From positions 1 to 52,015 of the forward strand of contig JBHJOP010000038.1 in the NCBI GenBank assembly GCA_050329575.1: a DNA stretch of 52,015 nucleotides. Reading direction: 5' to 3'. Below, one piece after another: positions 17,821-26,312 of the stretch. Position 1 is the first letter of the stretch; every line of letters starts with the position of its first letter. Below the pieces are notes generated by a model that worked only from the letters and a program-made list of their open reading frames with translations, ran no database searches and had not been told where the DNA came from. The position numbers and the translations under genes are program-made. This DNA comes from JAUXFS01 sp050329575 (GTDB taxonomy: Bacteria; Pseudomonadota; Alphaproteobacteria; Rhodospirillales; Defluviicoccaceae).

Positions 17821-20800
17821 ATGCCGTCGACCCGCGATCGTGGCCTCGCCGTTTCCGTGCTCGGACCCGATGATCGCCGCCGGCATCGCAGGGCGACCGA
17901 CCCGACCGGCGTCCGGCCGATCGAGGGGCCGGAGCCGGGGATCGGCGTCTTCGACACCGCCCTCGGGCTGGTGTTCTTCAACAGACCCTTCGTCGATCTG
18001 CTCGCCCTGCCCGCCGACCCGGTGCCGGGCGCGACCACGATCGAAGATCTGATCCGCATCGGCCGCGAACGGGGGGAGAGCGCCGCCGGCGAGATCCGAT
18101 CGCTGCTCGACCGATGCGCCGGCCGGGTCGGAGCGGCCGGCGGCTGTCGGCTTCACCATCTTCGCCGCGGCGGAACCGTCGTGGACCTCGAGTGCCGCCG
18201 GCTGAACGGGGGCGGATTCGTCGTCACGGCCCGCGATCTCGATCGCGACCCGCGGCCGCCGCGGCGGTCGGGTGGCGCGGTGCCCGGCCTCGCCGAAGGG
18301 TTCATGCTGTGGGACGCCGACGATCGCCTGGTCACCTGCAGCGACAGCATTCGCGAGGCCTACCCCGGGCTGGAGGACATCCTGGTGCCGGGACGGCGGT
18401 TCGAGGACAACCTGCGCGAGAGCCTGGCCCGGGGTGCGATCGACCTGCCGCCGACCGTCGATCCGCAGGCCTGGATCGACGAGCGGGTCGAGCGCCATCG
18501 CCATCCGGGCCGACCGATCGAGCGCCGGACGGGCGCCGGGCACTGGTTGCGGATCGTCGAGCAGCGCACCTCCGCGGGCGGGATCGTCGGGATGGTCGTC
18601 GACGTCACCGACCTCAAGGACGCCGGCGAGGCGCTGCGTCGCAGCGAGCGGCGGTTCAAGGACTTCGCCTCGGCGAGCTCCGACTGGTTCTGGGAGATGG
18701 GTCCCGACCTGCGCTTCACCTGGTTCTCCGAACAGATGGAACGCATCACCGGGATGAGCCCGCGCCGGCTGATCGGGATGACGCGGATCGAACTGGGAGA
18801 GCCGGACCTGTCCGATGCGAAGTGGGTCCGCCACCTCGCCGAGCTCGAGGCCCGCCGGCCGTTCCGCGACTTCCGCTATCCCCTCCGCGACGACCGCGGC
18901 GCGGAGGTCCAGATCAGCGTCAGCGGCATCCCCGTCTTCGACGACGACGGCGGCTTCCTCGGCTATCGCGGCACCGGCACCAACGTCACCGCAGAGGTCC
19001 TCGCCGAACGCAAGGTCGCCGAGGCCCAGGAACGGCTGCGCGATGCGATCGAGAGCATCTCCGACGGGTTCGCCCTCTACGACGGCGCCGACCGTCTCGT
19101 CCTGTTCAACGACAACTACCGGCGGGCGCTGGCCGCGGTCGCCGACCTGCTCGCGCCGGGGGCCCGCTTCGAGGACCTGTTCCGCGCCCTGGTCGAACGG
19201 GGCGAGATCGCGGCGCCCCGCGGCTCGGAGGAGGCGTGGATCCGCGATCGCCTCGCGGAGCGGGAACGGCCGGGCGCCGTCCGCGCCTACGAGACCGGCG
19301 GCGGGCGCTGGATCGAGGTGCACGAGTACCCGACCCGCGACGGAGGGCGGGTGATCATCCGCACCGACGCCACCGACCGCAAACAGGCGGAGCACGACCT
19401 CCGCCGTAGCCGCGAGAGCCTCGCCAACGCCCAGCGGATCGCCCACCTCGGCAACTGGGACCTGAACGTCATCAGCAACGAGTTCTGGTGGTCGGACGAG
19501 ATCTACCGGATCTTCGGGCTCGATCCCCAGGCGCTGCCGGCGACCTACGATCTGCTGCTCGACATCGTCCATCCGCAGGACCGTCAGCGGGTTCAGCGGG
19601 CCGTCGATGCCGCCCTGTACCGGAACACCGCCTACGGTATCGAGCATCGGATCGTCCGGCCGGACGGCTGCGAGCGGATCGTCCGCCAGGACGGCGAGGT
19701 CGTCTTCGATGCCTTCGGCACGCCGCGACGGATGACCGGCACCGTGCAGGACATCACCGAGCGCCGGCTCGCCGAACGGGCGCTCCAGGAGGTCGAGCAG
19801 CGCTTCCGCCTCGCCTTCGAGACCTCTCCCGACGCGATGAGCATCAGTCGGCTCAGCGACGGCCGCGTCGTCGACGTCAATGACGGCTATACGGCGATGA
19901 CGGCCTGTGCGCGCGACGAGGCCCTCGGCCGGACGGGGGTCGAGATCGGCTACTGGCTGAGCCCGGAGGACCGCGATCGCCTGCTCGACCGGGTTCGCCG
20001 CGAGGGCCAGGTCCGCAATCTCGAATGCCGGTTTCGCCGCCGCGACGGCGAGATCAGGGCGGCGCTGATGTCGGCCAGCCTGATGATGTGGAACGGTGAG
20101 CCGCACGTGCTGGCGGTCGCCAAGGACATCAGCGAACTCAAGAATGCCGAAAGGGCATTGCGCAAGTTCGAACGGGCGGTGGAACAGGGCCCGGCGGCGG
20201 TGATCGTCACCGACACCGAAGGGGCCATCGAGTACGTCAACCCGAAGTTCACCGAGATGACCGGTTATCCGCGCGACGACGTGATCGGCCGCAATCCCCG
20301 CATCCTCAGATCGGGCTCGATGAGCCACGACGACTACGCCGCCCTCTGGTCGACCATCAAACAGGGTCGCGAGTGGCGCGGCGAACTGTGCAACCGGCGC
20401 AAGGACGGCAGCCTCTACTGGGCCAGCGCCTCGATCTCGCCGATCAAGGGCCGCGACGGCCGGGTGACCCATTTCATCGGCATCCAGGAGAACATCACCG
20501 ACCGAAAGCTGGCCCTGGAACGGCTGCAGGCCAGCGAGGAGCGGTTCCGCTGCCTCGTCGAGAGCGCCGTCCTCGGGATCGTCATCGACCGCGACGGCAA
20601 GCCGCTGTTCGCCAACCGCACCTTCGCGGTCGTGTTCGGCTACGAGAGCCCCGAGGAGATCCTCGCCCTCGGGTCCCTCGATCCGTTGTATTCGGCGGAC
20701 CATCTCGACCGGATCAGGAGCTACCGGCGCGAGCGCCTGCGCGGCGCGTCCGCCCCCGACGAGTACGAGTTCGAGGGCATCAGGAAGGACGGATCGCTGA

Positions 20801-22221
20801 TCTGGATCCGCACCCAGGTCAACCTGATCACCTGGAACGGCGAGACGGCCGTGCAGTCGACCGTCGTCGACATCACCCTTCGCAAGATCTACGAGCAGCG
20901 GCTCCACTTCCAGGCCAACTTCGACGCCGTGACCGAGTTGCCCAACCGGACCCTGGCGCTCGATCGCCTGAGCAGCGTCGTCGCCAGCGCCAAGCGCCAT
21001 TCCCGCAAGGTCGGCGTGCTGTTCATCGACGTCGACCATTTCAAGAAGATCAACGATACCCTGGGACATGCCCTCGGCGACCGCTTCCTCCGCGAGGCCG
21101 GTCGACGGATCAGGGCCTGCGTCCGCGAGGAGGACACCGTGGCCCGCCTCGGCGGCGACGAGTTCACCGTGATTCTGCCGGACCTCAAGTCGGGGGGAGA
21201 CGCCGAAGGCGTCGCCCGCAAGATCCTGGACGCGTTCGGACGCCCGTTCTCCCTCGACGGTCACGAGGCGTTCGTCTCCGCCAGTATCGGCATCACCGTC
21301 TGTCCCGACGACGGCGGCGATCCCGAGGCGCTGATGCGCAACGCCGACGCCGCCATGTACCAGGCCAAGGAGAGCGGTCGCAACACGCTGCGCTTCTTCA
21401 CCCGCGAGCTCAATGCGCGGGCGATCGAGCGCAACCGCATGGAGTCGGCGCTGCGTCGCGGCCTGACCCGCAACGAGTTCACCCTCCACTACCAGCCGCT
21501 GGTCGACATTCGCAGCGGCGACATCGTCGGCGCCGAGTCGCTGCTGCGCTGGCACAGCCCGGACCTGGGGATCGTCAGTCCCGACCGGTTCGTCCGGCTG
21601 GCCGAGGACACCGGTCAGATCGTCGCCATCGGCGACTGGGTGCTGCGCACGGCCTGCCGCCAGGCCCGGATCTGGCAGAAGGACGCCGGCCGACGGTTCC
21701 GGCTGTCGGTCAACGTCTCCAGTCGCCAATTCCGCGGAGCGGCGCTGGTCGAGTCCGTCACCGATGCGTTACGGGACGGCTGCCTCCCGGCCGATTGCCT
21801 CGAGCTGGAGATCACCGAGCGGCTGCTGATGAACGACCTGCCCGAGACGATGGCGGCGATCGGCAGCCTGGACACCGCCGGGGTGCGGCTTGCCATCGAC
21901 GATTTCGGCACCGGCTATTCGTCGCTCAGCTATTTGAGCCGGTTTCCGATCGACACCCTGAAGATCGACCGCTCGTTCACCCACGGCATGCTCTCCGATC
22001 GGGCGCACGCGACGCTGGTCGAGGCGATCATCGCCATGGCCCACCACCTCAACCTGCGGGTGGTCGCCGAGGGGGTCGAGACGCGCGAGCAGCTGGCCTT
22101 CCTCGCGGCACGCGGCTGCGACATCGCGCAAGGCTACCATTTCAGCCCGCCGCTCGCCTGCGAGGCGTTCGGCGAACTGCTCGCGGGCTGGCGCCCCGAG
22201 CGCGCCGCCCATCGCGGCTGA
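17821..22221 (+). CDS. Multi-PAS GGDEF-EAL cyclic-di-GMP signalling protein
   Basis: A 1466-residue soluble signalling protein with no membrane segment. About eight PAS-like segments start near residues 41, 157, 278, 409, 538, 663, 788 and 913. Three are of the short VLFNDNYRRAL type, one is a PAS_3 type (AHLGNWDL), and the seventh (EYVNPKFTEMTGYPRDDVIG) is a classical sensor PAS. The GGDEF domain follows at about 1035-1195 with an intact RLGGDEFTVIL (about 1110), so diguanylate cyclase activity is possible. The EAL domain occupies about 1205-1455 with the metal-binding Glu in AESLLRW (ESL instead of EAL), LEITERLLM, DDFGTGYSS, DTLKIDRSF and AEGVET, so the phosphodiesterase residues are also present. 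Which activity dominates cannot be read from sequence. The ATG at 17821 follows an in-frame stop directly and has no clear ribosome site. Confidence 0.93.
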   Translation: MPSTRDRGLAVSVLGPDDRRRHRRATDPTGVRPIEGPEPGIGVFDTALGLVFFNRPFVDLLALPADPVPGATTIEDLIRIGRERGESAAGEIRSLLDRCAGRVGAAGGCRLHHLRRGGTVVDLECRRLNGGGFVVTARDLDRDPRPPRRSGGAVPGLAEGFMLWDADDRLVTCSDSIREAYPGLEDILVPGRRFEDNLRESLARGAIDLPPTVDPQAWIDERVERHRHPGRPIERRTGAGHWLRIVEQRTSAGGIVGMVVDVTDLKDAGEALRRSERRFKDFASASSDWFWEMGPDLRFTWFSEQMERITGMSPRRLIGMTRIELGEPDLSDAKWVRHLAELEARRPFRDFRYPLRDDRGAEVQISVSGIPVFDDDGGFLGYRGTGTNVTAEVLAERKVAEAQERLRDAIESISDGFALYDGADRLVLFNDNYRRALAAVADLLAPGARFEDLFRALVERGEIAAPRGSEEAWIRDRLAERERPGAVRAYETGGGRWIEVHEYPTRDGGRVIIRTDATDRKQAEHDLRRSRESLANAQRIAHLGNWDLNVISNEFWWSDEIYRIFGLDPQALPATYDLLLDIVHPQDRQRVQRAVDAALYRNTAYGIEHRIVRPDGCERIVRQDGEVVFDAFGTPRRMTGTVQDITERRLAERALQEVEQRFRLAFETSPDAMSISRLSDGRVVDVNDGYTAMTACARDEALGRTGVEIGYWLSPEDRDRLLDRVRREGQVRNLECRFRRRDGEIRAALMSASLMMWNGEPHVLAVAKDISELKNAERALRKFERAVEQGPAAVIVTDTEGAIEYVNPKFTEMTGYPRDDVIGRNPRILRSGSMSHDDYAALWSTIKQGREWRGELCNRRKDGSLYWASASISPIKGRDGRVTHFIGIQENITDRKLALERLQASEERFRCLVESAVLGIVIDRDGKPLFANRTFAVVFGYESPEEILALGSLDPLYSADHLDRIRSYRRERLRGASAPDEYEFEGIRKDGSLIWIRTQVNLITWNGETAVQSTVVDITLRKIYEQRLHFQANFDAVTELPNRTLALDRLSSVVASAKRHSRKVGVLFIDVDHFKKINDTLGHALGDRFLREAGRRIRACVREEDTVARLGGDEFTVILPDLKSGGDAEGVARKILDAFGRPFSLDGHEAFVSASIGITVCPDDGGDPEALMRNADAAMYQAKESGRNTLRFFTRELNARAIERNRMESALRRGLTRNEFTLHYQPLVDIRSGDIVGAESLLRWHSPDLGIVSPDRFVRLAEDTGQIVAIGDWVLRTACRQARIWQKDAGRRFRLSVNVSSRQFRGAALVESVTDALRDGCLPADCLELEITERLLMNDLPETMAAIGSLDTAGVRLAIDDFGTGYSSLSYLSRFPIDTLKIDRSFTHGMLSDRAHATLVEAIIAMAHHLNLRVVAEGVETREQLAFLAARGCDIAQGYHFSPPLACEAFGELLAGWRPERAAHRG

Positions 22222-22223
22222 GA

Positions 22224-22258
22224 CGGACCGGCCCGCGGAACGCCCGCGTCGCGGTCCG
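22224..22258. terminator. Bidirectional hairpin after the GGDEF-EAL gene
   Basis: CGGACCG (22224-22230) and CGGTCCG (22252-22258) pair perfectly around a GC-rich 21-nt loop that can itself fold. It fills the 47-bp gap between two convergent genes. Confidence 0.4.
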
Positions 22259-22268
22259 CCGCCACCGT

Positions 22269-22472
22269 TCAGTGGACGGTCGTCGCCGCGTCGTGCTCGT
22301 AATGGAGCAGCATGGCGATGGCGCCGCCGATCCGCTTCCAGAACACCACCCCGCACAGGTCGCCGTCGGCCAGCAGCTGGTCGCGGCAGATCTCCGCGTG
22401 AATCGGCGCGGCGTCGCCGAACTGGAGGATCAGCACGCTCGCCGCCCGGTAGATGTCGCGATCCGACGTCAT
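22269..22472 (-). CDS. Small DUF6961-like protein
   Basis: A 67-residue protein beginning MTSDRDIYRAASVLI and containing AEICRDQLLADGDLCGVVFWKRIGGAI. The pattern, with a short helix pair and a WxRIxxAI-like segment, resembles small uncharacterised alphaproteobacterial proteins annotated as DUF6961; function unknown. I chose the ATG at 22472 over an upstream ATG because the family-like start is MTSDRD. A 14-bp palindrome lies 58 bp upstream. It is convergent with the large signalling gene. Confidence 0.65.
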   Translation of the reverse strand: MTSDRDIYRAASVLILQFGDAAPIHAEICRDQLLADGDLCGVVFWKRIGGAIAMLLHYEHDAATTVH

Positions 22473-22529
22473 CGCCGCCGCCCTCACTGCCCGCTCCGCG
22501 AACCCTCGCACCGCGTGTCTTCGGCCGCT

Positions 22530-22543
22530 GTGACCGCGGTCAC
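22530..22543. promoter_or_regulatory. Perfect 14-bp palindrome GTGACCGCGGTCAC
   Basis: The site lies between creA (ending at 22601) and the start of the small gene at 22472, both on the minus strand. Its form suits either a dimeric regulator or a compact structure in the intercistronic RNA. No named operator is recognised. Confidence 0.35.
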
Positions 22544-22600
22544 TTCGACTCGAATTTTAGCGGCTTTCGCCCGTTCTCCCGCTCGCACCGCCGCGCCGGG

Positions 22601-23095
22601 TCACGGTCGCTCGCCCCACGGGGCGATCGGAACCACCGAGATGCCGCTCCGCGGACTGCCTTCGATCACCTTGTCCGACCAGACCAGGTAGATCAGGGTG
22701 TCGCGCCCGGCGTCGAACATGCGCGAGACCTGGAGGGTCTTGAAGATCGCCGACGTCCGCGTCTTGAACACCTTCTCGCCGCCGTCCGCCGTCTCTCGCA
22801 CCAGCCGCTGGCGCAGTTCGGGGGAGAGCTCGATCGGCCCCCGCTGGCGACAGGCGACCGAGCCGTAGGACGGATCCTCGGCCAGTCCGACCGCGCCCTT
22901 GACGCCGCCCGTCTTCGCCCTGCTGATCCAGCACGAGACGTTGGCGATGTCGGGGTCGTCGAACGCCTCGACGACGATTCTGTGGTCCGGCCCCAGCATC
23001 TTCCAGACCGTGCTCACCGACCCGATCTCGTCGGCCTGCGCCGCCGTCGTCGCCAGCATGCCCGCGGCGACCACCGCCGTCAGCAGCGTTCTCAT
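22601..23095 (-). CDS. creA: CreA family secreted protein
   Basis: A 164-residue protein with a clear signal peptide (MRTLLTAVVAAGMLATTAAQA, cut before about residue 20) and the CreA family core: IGSVSTVWKMLGPDHRIVVEAFDDP, VSCWISRAKTGG and AEDPSYGSVACRQRGPI. The domain's molecular function is not known. The ATG at 23095 was chosen because it starts the signal peptide; the open frame extends further upstream without features. It is followed after about 130 bp by the small minus-strand gene and preceded by the ATPase pair. Confidence 0.9.
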   Translation of the reverse strand: MRTLLTAVVAAGMLATTAAQADEIGSVSTVWKMLGPDHRIVVEAFDDPDIANVSCWISRAKTGGVKGAVGLAEDPSYGSVACRQRGPIELSPELRQRLVRETADGGEKVFKTRTSAIFKTLQVSRMFDAGRDTLIYLVWSDKVIEGSPRSGISVVPIAPWGERP

Positions 23096-23174
23096 CGTTT
23101 CACTCCCCGATCGCCGGCCGACCGGCCGTCCCGTCTCGAACCATCGCCGCCACGCCTTGCGCCCTCCTCGACCT

Positions 23175-23744
23175 TCACGCCTGCAAGCTTCCCCGCAGAT
23201 TGCCGACGAAGCGCCGAAAGGACTCGTCGGCGCGCGCGACACGGTCGAGGTCCATATGTTCGACGATGTCTTCGGCGAATTCGATCCCGCCGAGGCTGGG
23301 TGTCATGTCCGTCTCGTAGATCGCCCGGATCAGGCGCTCCTTGTAGCGATCGCGGTCGCATTTGAGGTCGGGCGCGTCGCAACCCCTGCCGAATACGGCC
23401 TTGAAGGCGGCACCATCGAGGAGCAACCATCGCTCGACGTGCGGATCGGGAATGGCAAGCACCATCTTCGCCGGCGCCTCTTGTTGGACTTCTCGCTCCC
23501 GATCGTTCAGCCCTTTGCAGTTGGCGTCGGTCGCAACGACGATGAGATCCGGTCGGCGGTCGACCTGATTGCGGAGATCGCGGAGGTAAGTTCTCAGCTC
23601 TTGCACCACCCTGCCGTGGCCACCCGTCGCGTTGCGCCAATCGAGCCGAACGCGGACACCCGCCTCGTTCGCCAAGCGCCGCACCAGCGCCCCGATGATC
23701 TTCTCGTGAGCGAAGTCCTCGCCGAACAGTGCGACGTCACGCAT
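23175..23744 (-). CDS. TOPRIM/DUF4276-like protein coupled to the AAA ATPase
   Basis: A 189-residue protein, tentatively a TOPRIM-type nuclease partner. It starts MRDVALFGEDFAHEK, where a beta strand leads to acidic residues (GED, HE). A helix and a Gly-rich turn (NATGGHGRV) follow, then a second hydrophobic strand ending in acid (PDLIVVATDANCKG), and the motif IPDPHVERWLL, common in the DUF4276/RloB-like small partners of ATPases. The second acidic motif is D-x-N rather than the classical DxD, so nuclease activity is uncertain. Its start overlaps the end of the ATPase gene by 8 bp, so the two are translationally coupled. Function inferred from this pairing. Confidence 0.65.
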   Translation of the reverse strand: MRDVALFGEDFAHEKIIGALVRRLANEAGVRVRLDWRNATGGHGRVVQELRTYLRDLRNQVDRRPDLIVVATDANCKGLNDREREVQQEAPAKMVLAIPDPHVERWLLLDGAAFKAVFGRGCDAPDLKCDRDRYKERLIRAIYETDMTPSLGGIEFAEDIVEHMDLDRVARADESFRRFVGNLRGSLQA

Positions 23745-25050
23745 CGAAGTCCCCTCGGAGCAGACGCTCCGATACGGGGAGTCTGTCCGGGTGCGTTTCG
23801 TCGAGCGCCCGGTCGATGCCGTCCCGCCGCGCCATCGGACCCCACGCGGAAAAGGGATCGATCCGCGTCTCGCCTTCCGCCCGCCGCACGACGAACAAGG
23901 CGTCGTCGGGCAGCAGATCGGGGAGGATCGGCGAATGCGTGGTGACGATGTATTGCGATCGTCCCAGGCTTGCCCTCGTCTTCAGAAGCTCGGCGATCAA
24001 CTGGATGCGGCGCGGATGAACGCCGTTCTCCGGTTCTTCGAGGCCGACCAGTGAGGGCGGCTCTTTGACCCCGTCAAGGGACAGGAGACCGAGAATGCGC
24101 AGCGTGCCTTCGGACAGCACCCGCGCGGGAATGGAGATGCCGCCCTCCTTCAGCCGAAGCTCGACTTCCCCGAGGTCGCTGACCTCGACCTCGATATTGT
24201 CGATGTTGGGCATCATCGCATGCAGCGCCTTCTCGATCGCCCGGAACTGGCTCGGATCCAGCGCTTTCAACGTGTTGAGAAACGCGGCGAGTTCCTCGCC
24301 CATCAGCCCGATGTGCCGCACCTCCCTGACCGGGTTGGCGGCGCGCATCCGCTCGCGCGGCTCGAAATAGAAGAACAGGCAGTTCTCCAGCTCCCGCCGT
24401 GCCGCGACCAGGTGCGGATAGTGAGGCGGGTAGTGCGGCATCGACAGAATGCTGTGAGGCAGGTACCGTTCGTAGGAGGTGGGGCGACCTTGCCCCTCCA
24501 GACGCAAGTGTATCTTCTCGCCTTGCCGCTCGATGAATGGCTTGCGCCGGGTGGTTGGCTCACCCGTCGCGGTCAATGCCGCCAAATACTCGTCTGCAAC
24601 CCGAAGGAGTCCCGATTTCGGCAGCATCTCGATTTCGATGCGGTAGCGGAGATCGCGCACTCGCACCGGCGCAGGGCGCATGCCGGGCTCGTCGTCAACG
24701 ATGTCGACGCTCGGCCGGCGCATGTCGCGGATCTGGCGATTGACCGCATCGACGACCGCGTCCGACACCCGCAGATCGGTTTCGATCGAAAACCGGAGAT
24801 GCTCGCTGGAGAGCAACCCCTTCAGGCCATTCCGGCCTAAATTGAATGATTCCAGCGGCTTGCCTCGATAAGGTGGGTCGAATGCCGCTTTCACGGTCGG
24901 GCTCGTCGCGAGCTTTGACAGCAATTGGAGAGCGTCGAGAAGGTTGCTCTTTCCGGCGGCGTTGGGGCCGAAAAGGACAGTAAGCGGCTTCAGCCGGACC
25001 TCGACGTCGACGAGGGACTTGTAGCCCTTGACGAGAACACGGCGCAGCAT
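23737..25050 (-). CDS. AAA_21-type ATPase of an OLD/RecF-like class
   Basis: A 437-residue ATPase with an ABC/SMC-type head: the Walker A motif LFGPNAAGKSN at 28-35, a long middle insert (about residues 60-300), a signature-like LSEGTLRILGLLSL, a Walker B-type LVGLEEPENGVHP, and the switch region VTTHSPILPDLLPD. This order is typical of the OLD, RloA and AriA-like ATPases used in phage-defence modules and of RecF. It has no TOPRIM domain of its own; that function may be supplied by the overlapping downstream gene. The region upstream is a 767-bp gap with phased repeats. A role in defence is an inference. Confidence 0.85.
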   Translation of the reverse strand: MLRRVLVKGYKSLVDVEVRLKPLTVLFGPNAAGKSNLLDALQLLSKLATSPTVKAAFDPPYRGKPLESFNLGRNGLKGLLSSEHLRFSIETDLRVSDAVVDAVNRQIRDMRRPSVDIVDDEPGMRPAPVRVRDLRYRIEIEMLPKSGLLRVADEYLAALTATGEPTTRRKPFIERQGEKIHLRLEGQGRPTSYERYLPHSILSMPHYPPHYPHLVAARRELENCLFFYFEPRERMRAANPVREVRHIGLMGEELAAFLNTLKALDPSQFRAIEKALHAMMPNIDNIEVEVSDLGEVELRLKEGGISIPARVLSEGTLRILGLLSLDGVKEPPSLVGLEEPENGVHPRRIQLIAELLKTRASLGRSQYIVTTHSPILPDLLPDDALFVVRRAEGETRIDPFSAWGPMARRDGIDRALDETHPDRLPVSERLLRGDFDA

Positions 25051-25362
25051 GTCGGCCCTTCCGCCCTTCCTGTTCGCAACGTGCGGCGGGCGATTGTGAC
25101 AGCCGATCCCGACTTTGCAATCGGGTTGTCGATCGCCACCGAGGCTCGCCTCGCGCTGTCGGCGGCGGCGGCGCGCGCGATCAAGGATTTTAGTCCTTGA
25201 CGCGACGCCGTCGCGGGGATATGGAACCGGAAGCTAGGCTCTTGCCCATCGTGGAACGATCCCGCTCGTCCCCCGGCGCCGTCGGCGGGGGAGGGCCGCG
25301 GGGCCGATCGCCGCCGGCCATCAACGCCAGTATACTATGATGACTGGGTTTTTCGTCGGTTT

Positions 25363-25410
25363 TGACGACTGTCATGACGACTTTTGACGATTTTTGACGA
25401 TTTTTGACGA
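25363..25410. repeat. Phased TGACGA repeat array 1
   Basis: TGACGA occurs at 25363, 25375, 25385, 25395 and 25405. The last four copies are spaced exactly 10 bp, mostly in the unit TTTTTGACGA. The spacing puts each copy, and each T-tract, on the same face of the helix. This suits either iteron-like protein binding or intrinsic bending. Confidence 0.85.
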
Positions 25411-25549
25411 TCGGCCGACCGGCGCTGTCGCGCCGCGGGGCCGTCCGTGCGGGAAGATCCCGTTTGTTCTCAAGGCGTTGGCGAGGACCACGTCCGTTCC
25501 GACGCGGCGCGCAAAAAATATCTTTGGATCAATTGGATAGTATGGATTC

Positions 25550-25575
25550 TGACGACTTTTGACGATTTTTGACGA
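25550..25575. repeat. Phased TGACGA repeat array 2
   Basis: TGACGA occurs at 25550, 25560 and 25570, again spaced 10 bp. The 27 bp from 25550 to 25576 are identical to 25375-25401 in array 1, so the two arrays form direct repeats 175 bp apart. Confidence 0.85.
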
Positions 25576-25639
25576 TGATCACGGCCTCGCTGCCGACACC
25601 TTTGATTTCAGCCACTTGGCCCCTTTCGTCGGCGGCGGC

Positions 25640-25678
25640 CCGATCCGGAGACCCGATCCGGAGACCCGATCCGGGGCC
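25640..25678. repeat. 13-bp tandem repeat, three copies
   Basis: CCGATCCGGAGAC occurs at 25640-25652 and 25653-25665, with a degenerate third copy CCGATCCGGGGCC at 25666-25678. It lies about 140 bp upstream of the AOR operon. Confidence 0.75.
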
Positions 25679-25817
25679 CGAACGGTGATCCCGGTCATCG
25701 ACCGGCGAAACAGTGCCGCGGTCGCGGTTCTGTCAATTGCGTTCGCCGCCGCGCCGGTGCTACTCTTGTCGGCAATGAGAACGGGCGGGTGGTCCGCCGA
25801 CGGAAGGGAGGCGTTCG

Positions 25818-26297
25818 ATGCTGAAATCGCTGCACATCGATCCGGAAAAGTGCACCAACTGCCTGCAGTGCGAGATGGCGTGCAGTTACGACAACGAGGG
25901 GGTGTTCAACCCCGCGAAGTCGCGGATCAAGGTGTTCACCTTCCACGACGAGGGCCGGTTCGTCCCCTACACCTGCACCCAGTGCGCCGAGGCGTGGTGC
26001 ATGCACGCCTGCCCCGTCGATGCGATCTCCCTCGACCGGTCGACCGGGGCGAAGGTGGTTTCGGAGGCCCTCTGCGTCGGCTGCAAGGTGTGCACCATCG
26101 CCTGTCCGTTCGGCACCGTGAACTACAACGCGCAGTCCGGCAAGGTCATCAAGTGCGATCTGTGCGGCGGCGAGCCGGAGTGCGCCAAGGCGTGTCCGAC
26201 CCAGGCGATCACCTATGTCGACGCCAACTGGACGGGTCTGGAGCGGATGCGGGCGTGGGCGGCGCGGACCGACAGCGGCGCGCGCGCGACCCACTGA
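25818..26297 (+). CDS. aorA: Four-cluster ferredoxin subunit of tungsten aldehyde oxidoreductase (AorA-like)
   Basis: A 159-residue electron-transfer protein of the HycB/DmsB-like ferredoxin class. Sixteen cysteines form four [4Fe-4S] motifs at Cys12-15-18-22, 53-56-61-65, 86-89-92-96 and 113-116-122-126. No signal peptide or membrane segment is present, so it is cytoplasmic. The ribosome site AAGGGAGG precedes the ATG. The AOR catalytic gene follows after 15 bp and an FAD protein after that, the AorABC layout described for the aldehyde oxidoreductase of Aromatoleum. It should carry electrons from the tungsten subunit to FAD. The symbol is by analogy to that operon. Confidence 0.88.
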   Translation: MLKSLHIDPEKCTNCLQCEMACSYDNEGVFNPAKSRIKVFTFHDEGRFVPYTCTQCAEAWCMHACPVDAISLDRSTGAKVVSEALCVGCKVCTIACPFGTVNYNAQSGKVIKCDLCGGEPECAKACPTQAITYVDANWTGLERMRAWAARTDSGARATH

Positions 26298-26312
26298 CGG
26301 GAGGATGGCAAG

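Larger units (their letters stand above)
25051..25817. other. 767-bp non-coding stretch with repeat arrays
   Basis: No convincing gene on either strand. The stretch holds two phased TGACGA arrays (25363-25410 and 25550-25575), an AT-rich core between them (25511-25550, including GCAAAAAATATC and three GGAT repeats 9 bp apart), and a 13-bp triple repeat (25640-25678). It separates the ATPase gene on the minus strand from the AOR operon on the plus strand, so it must also carry two divergent promoters. Confidence 0.6.

Noticed and set aside
17749..21729. A 1326-codon open frame on the minus strand opposite the GGDEF-EAL gene (similar long antisense frames lie opposite the FAAL fusion, tpiA/ppiD and both glgX genes)
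   Set aside because: In DNA this rich in G+C stop codons are rare in antisense frames. The translations are low-complexity Arg/Gly/Asp/Val sequence with no family motifs, while the opposite strand carries recognisable proteins.
25363..25575. CRISPR-like array
   Set aside because: Units are 10 bp with no unique spacers of regular length and no cas genes nearby.
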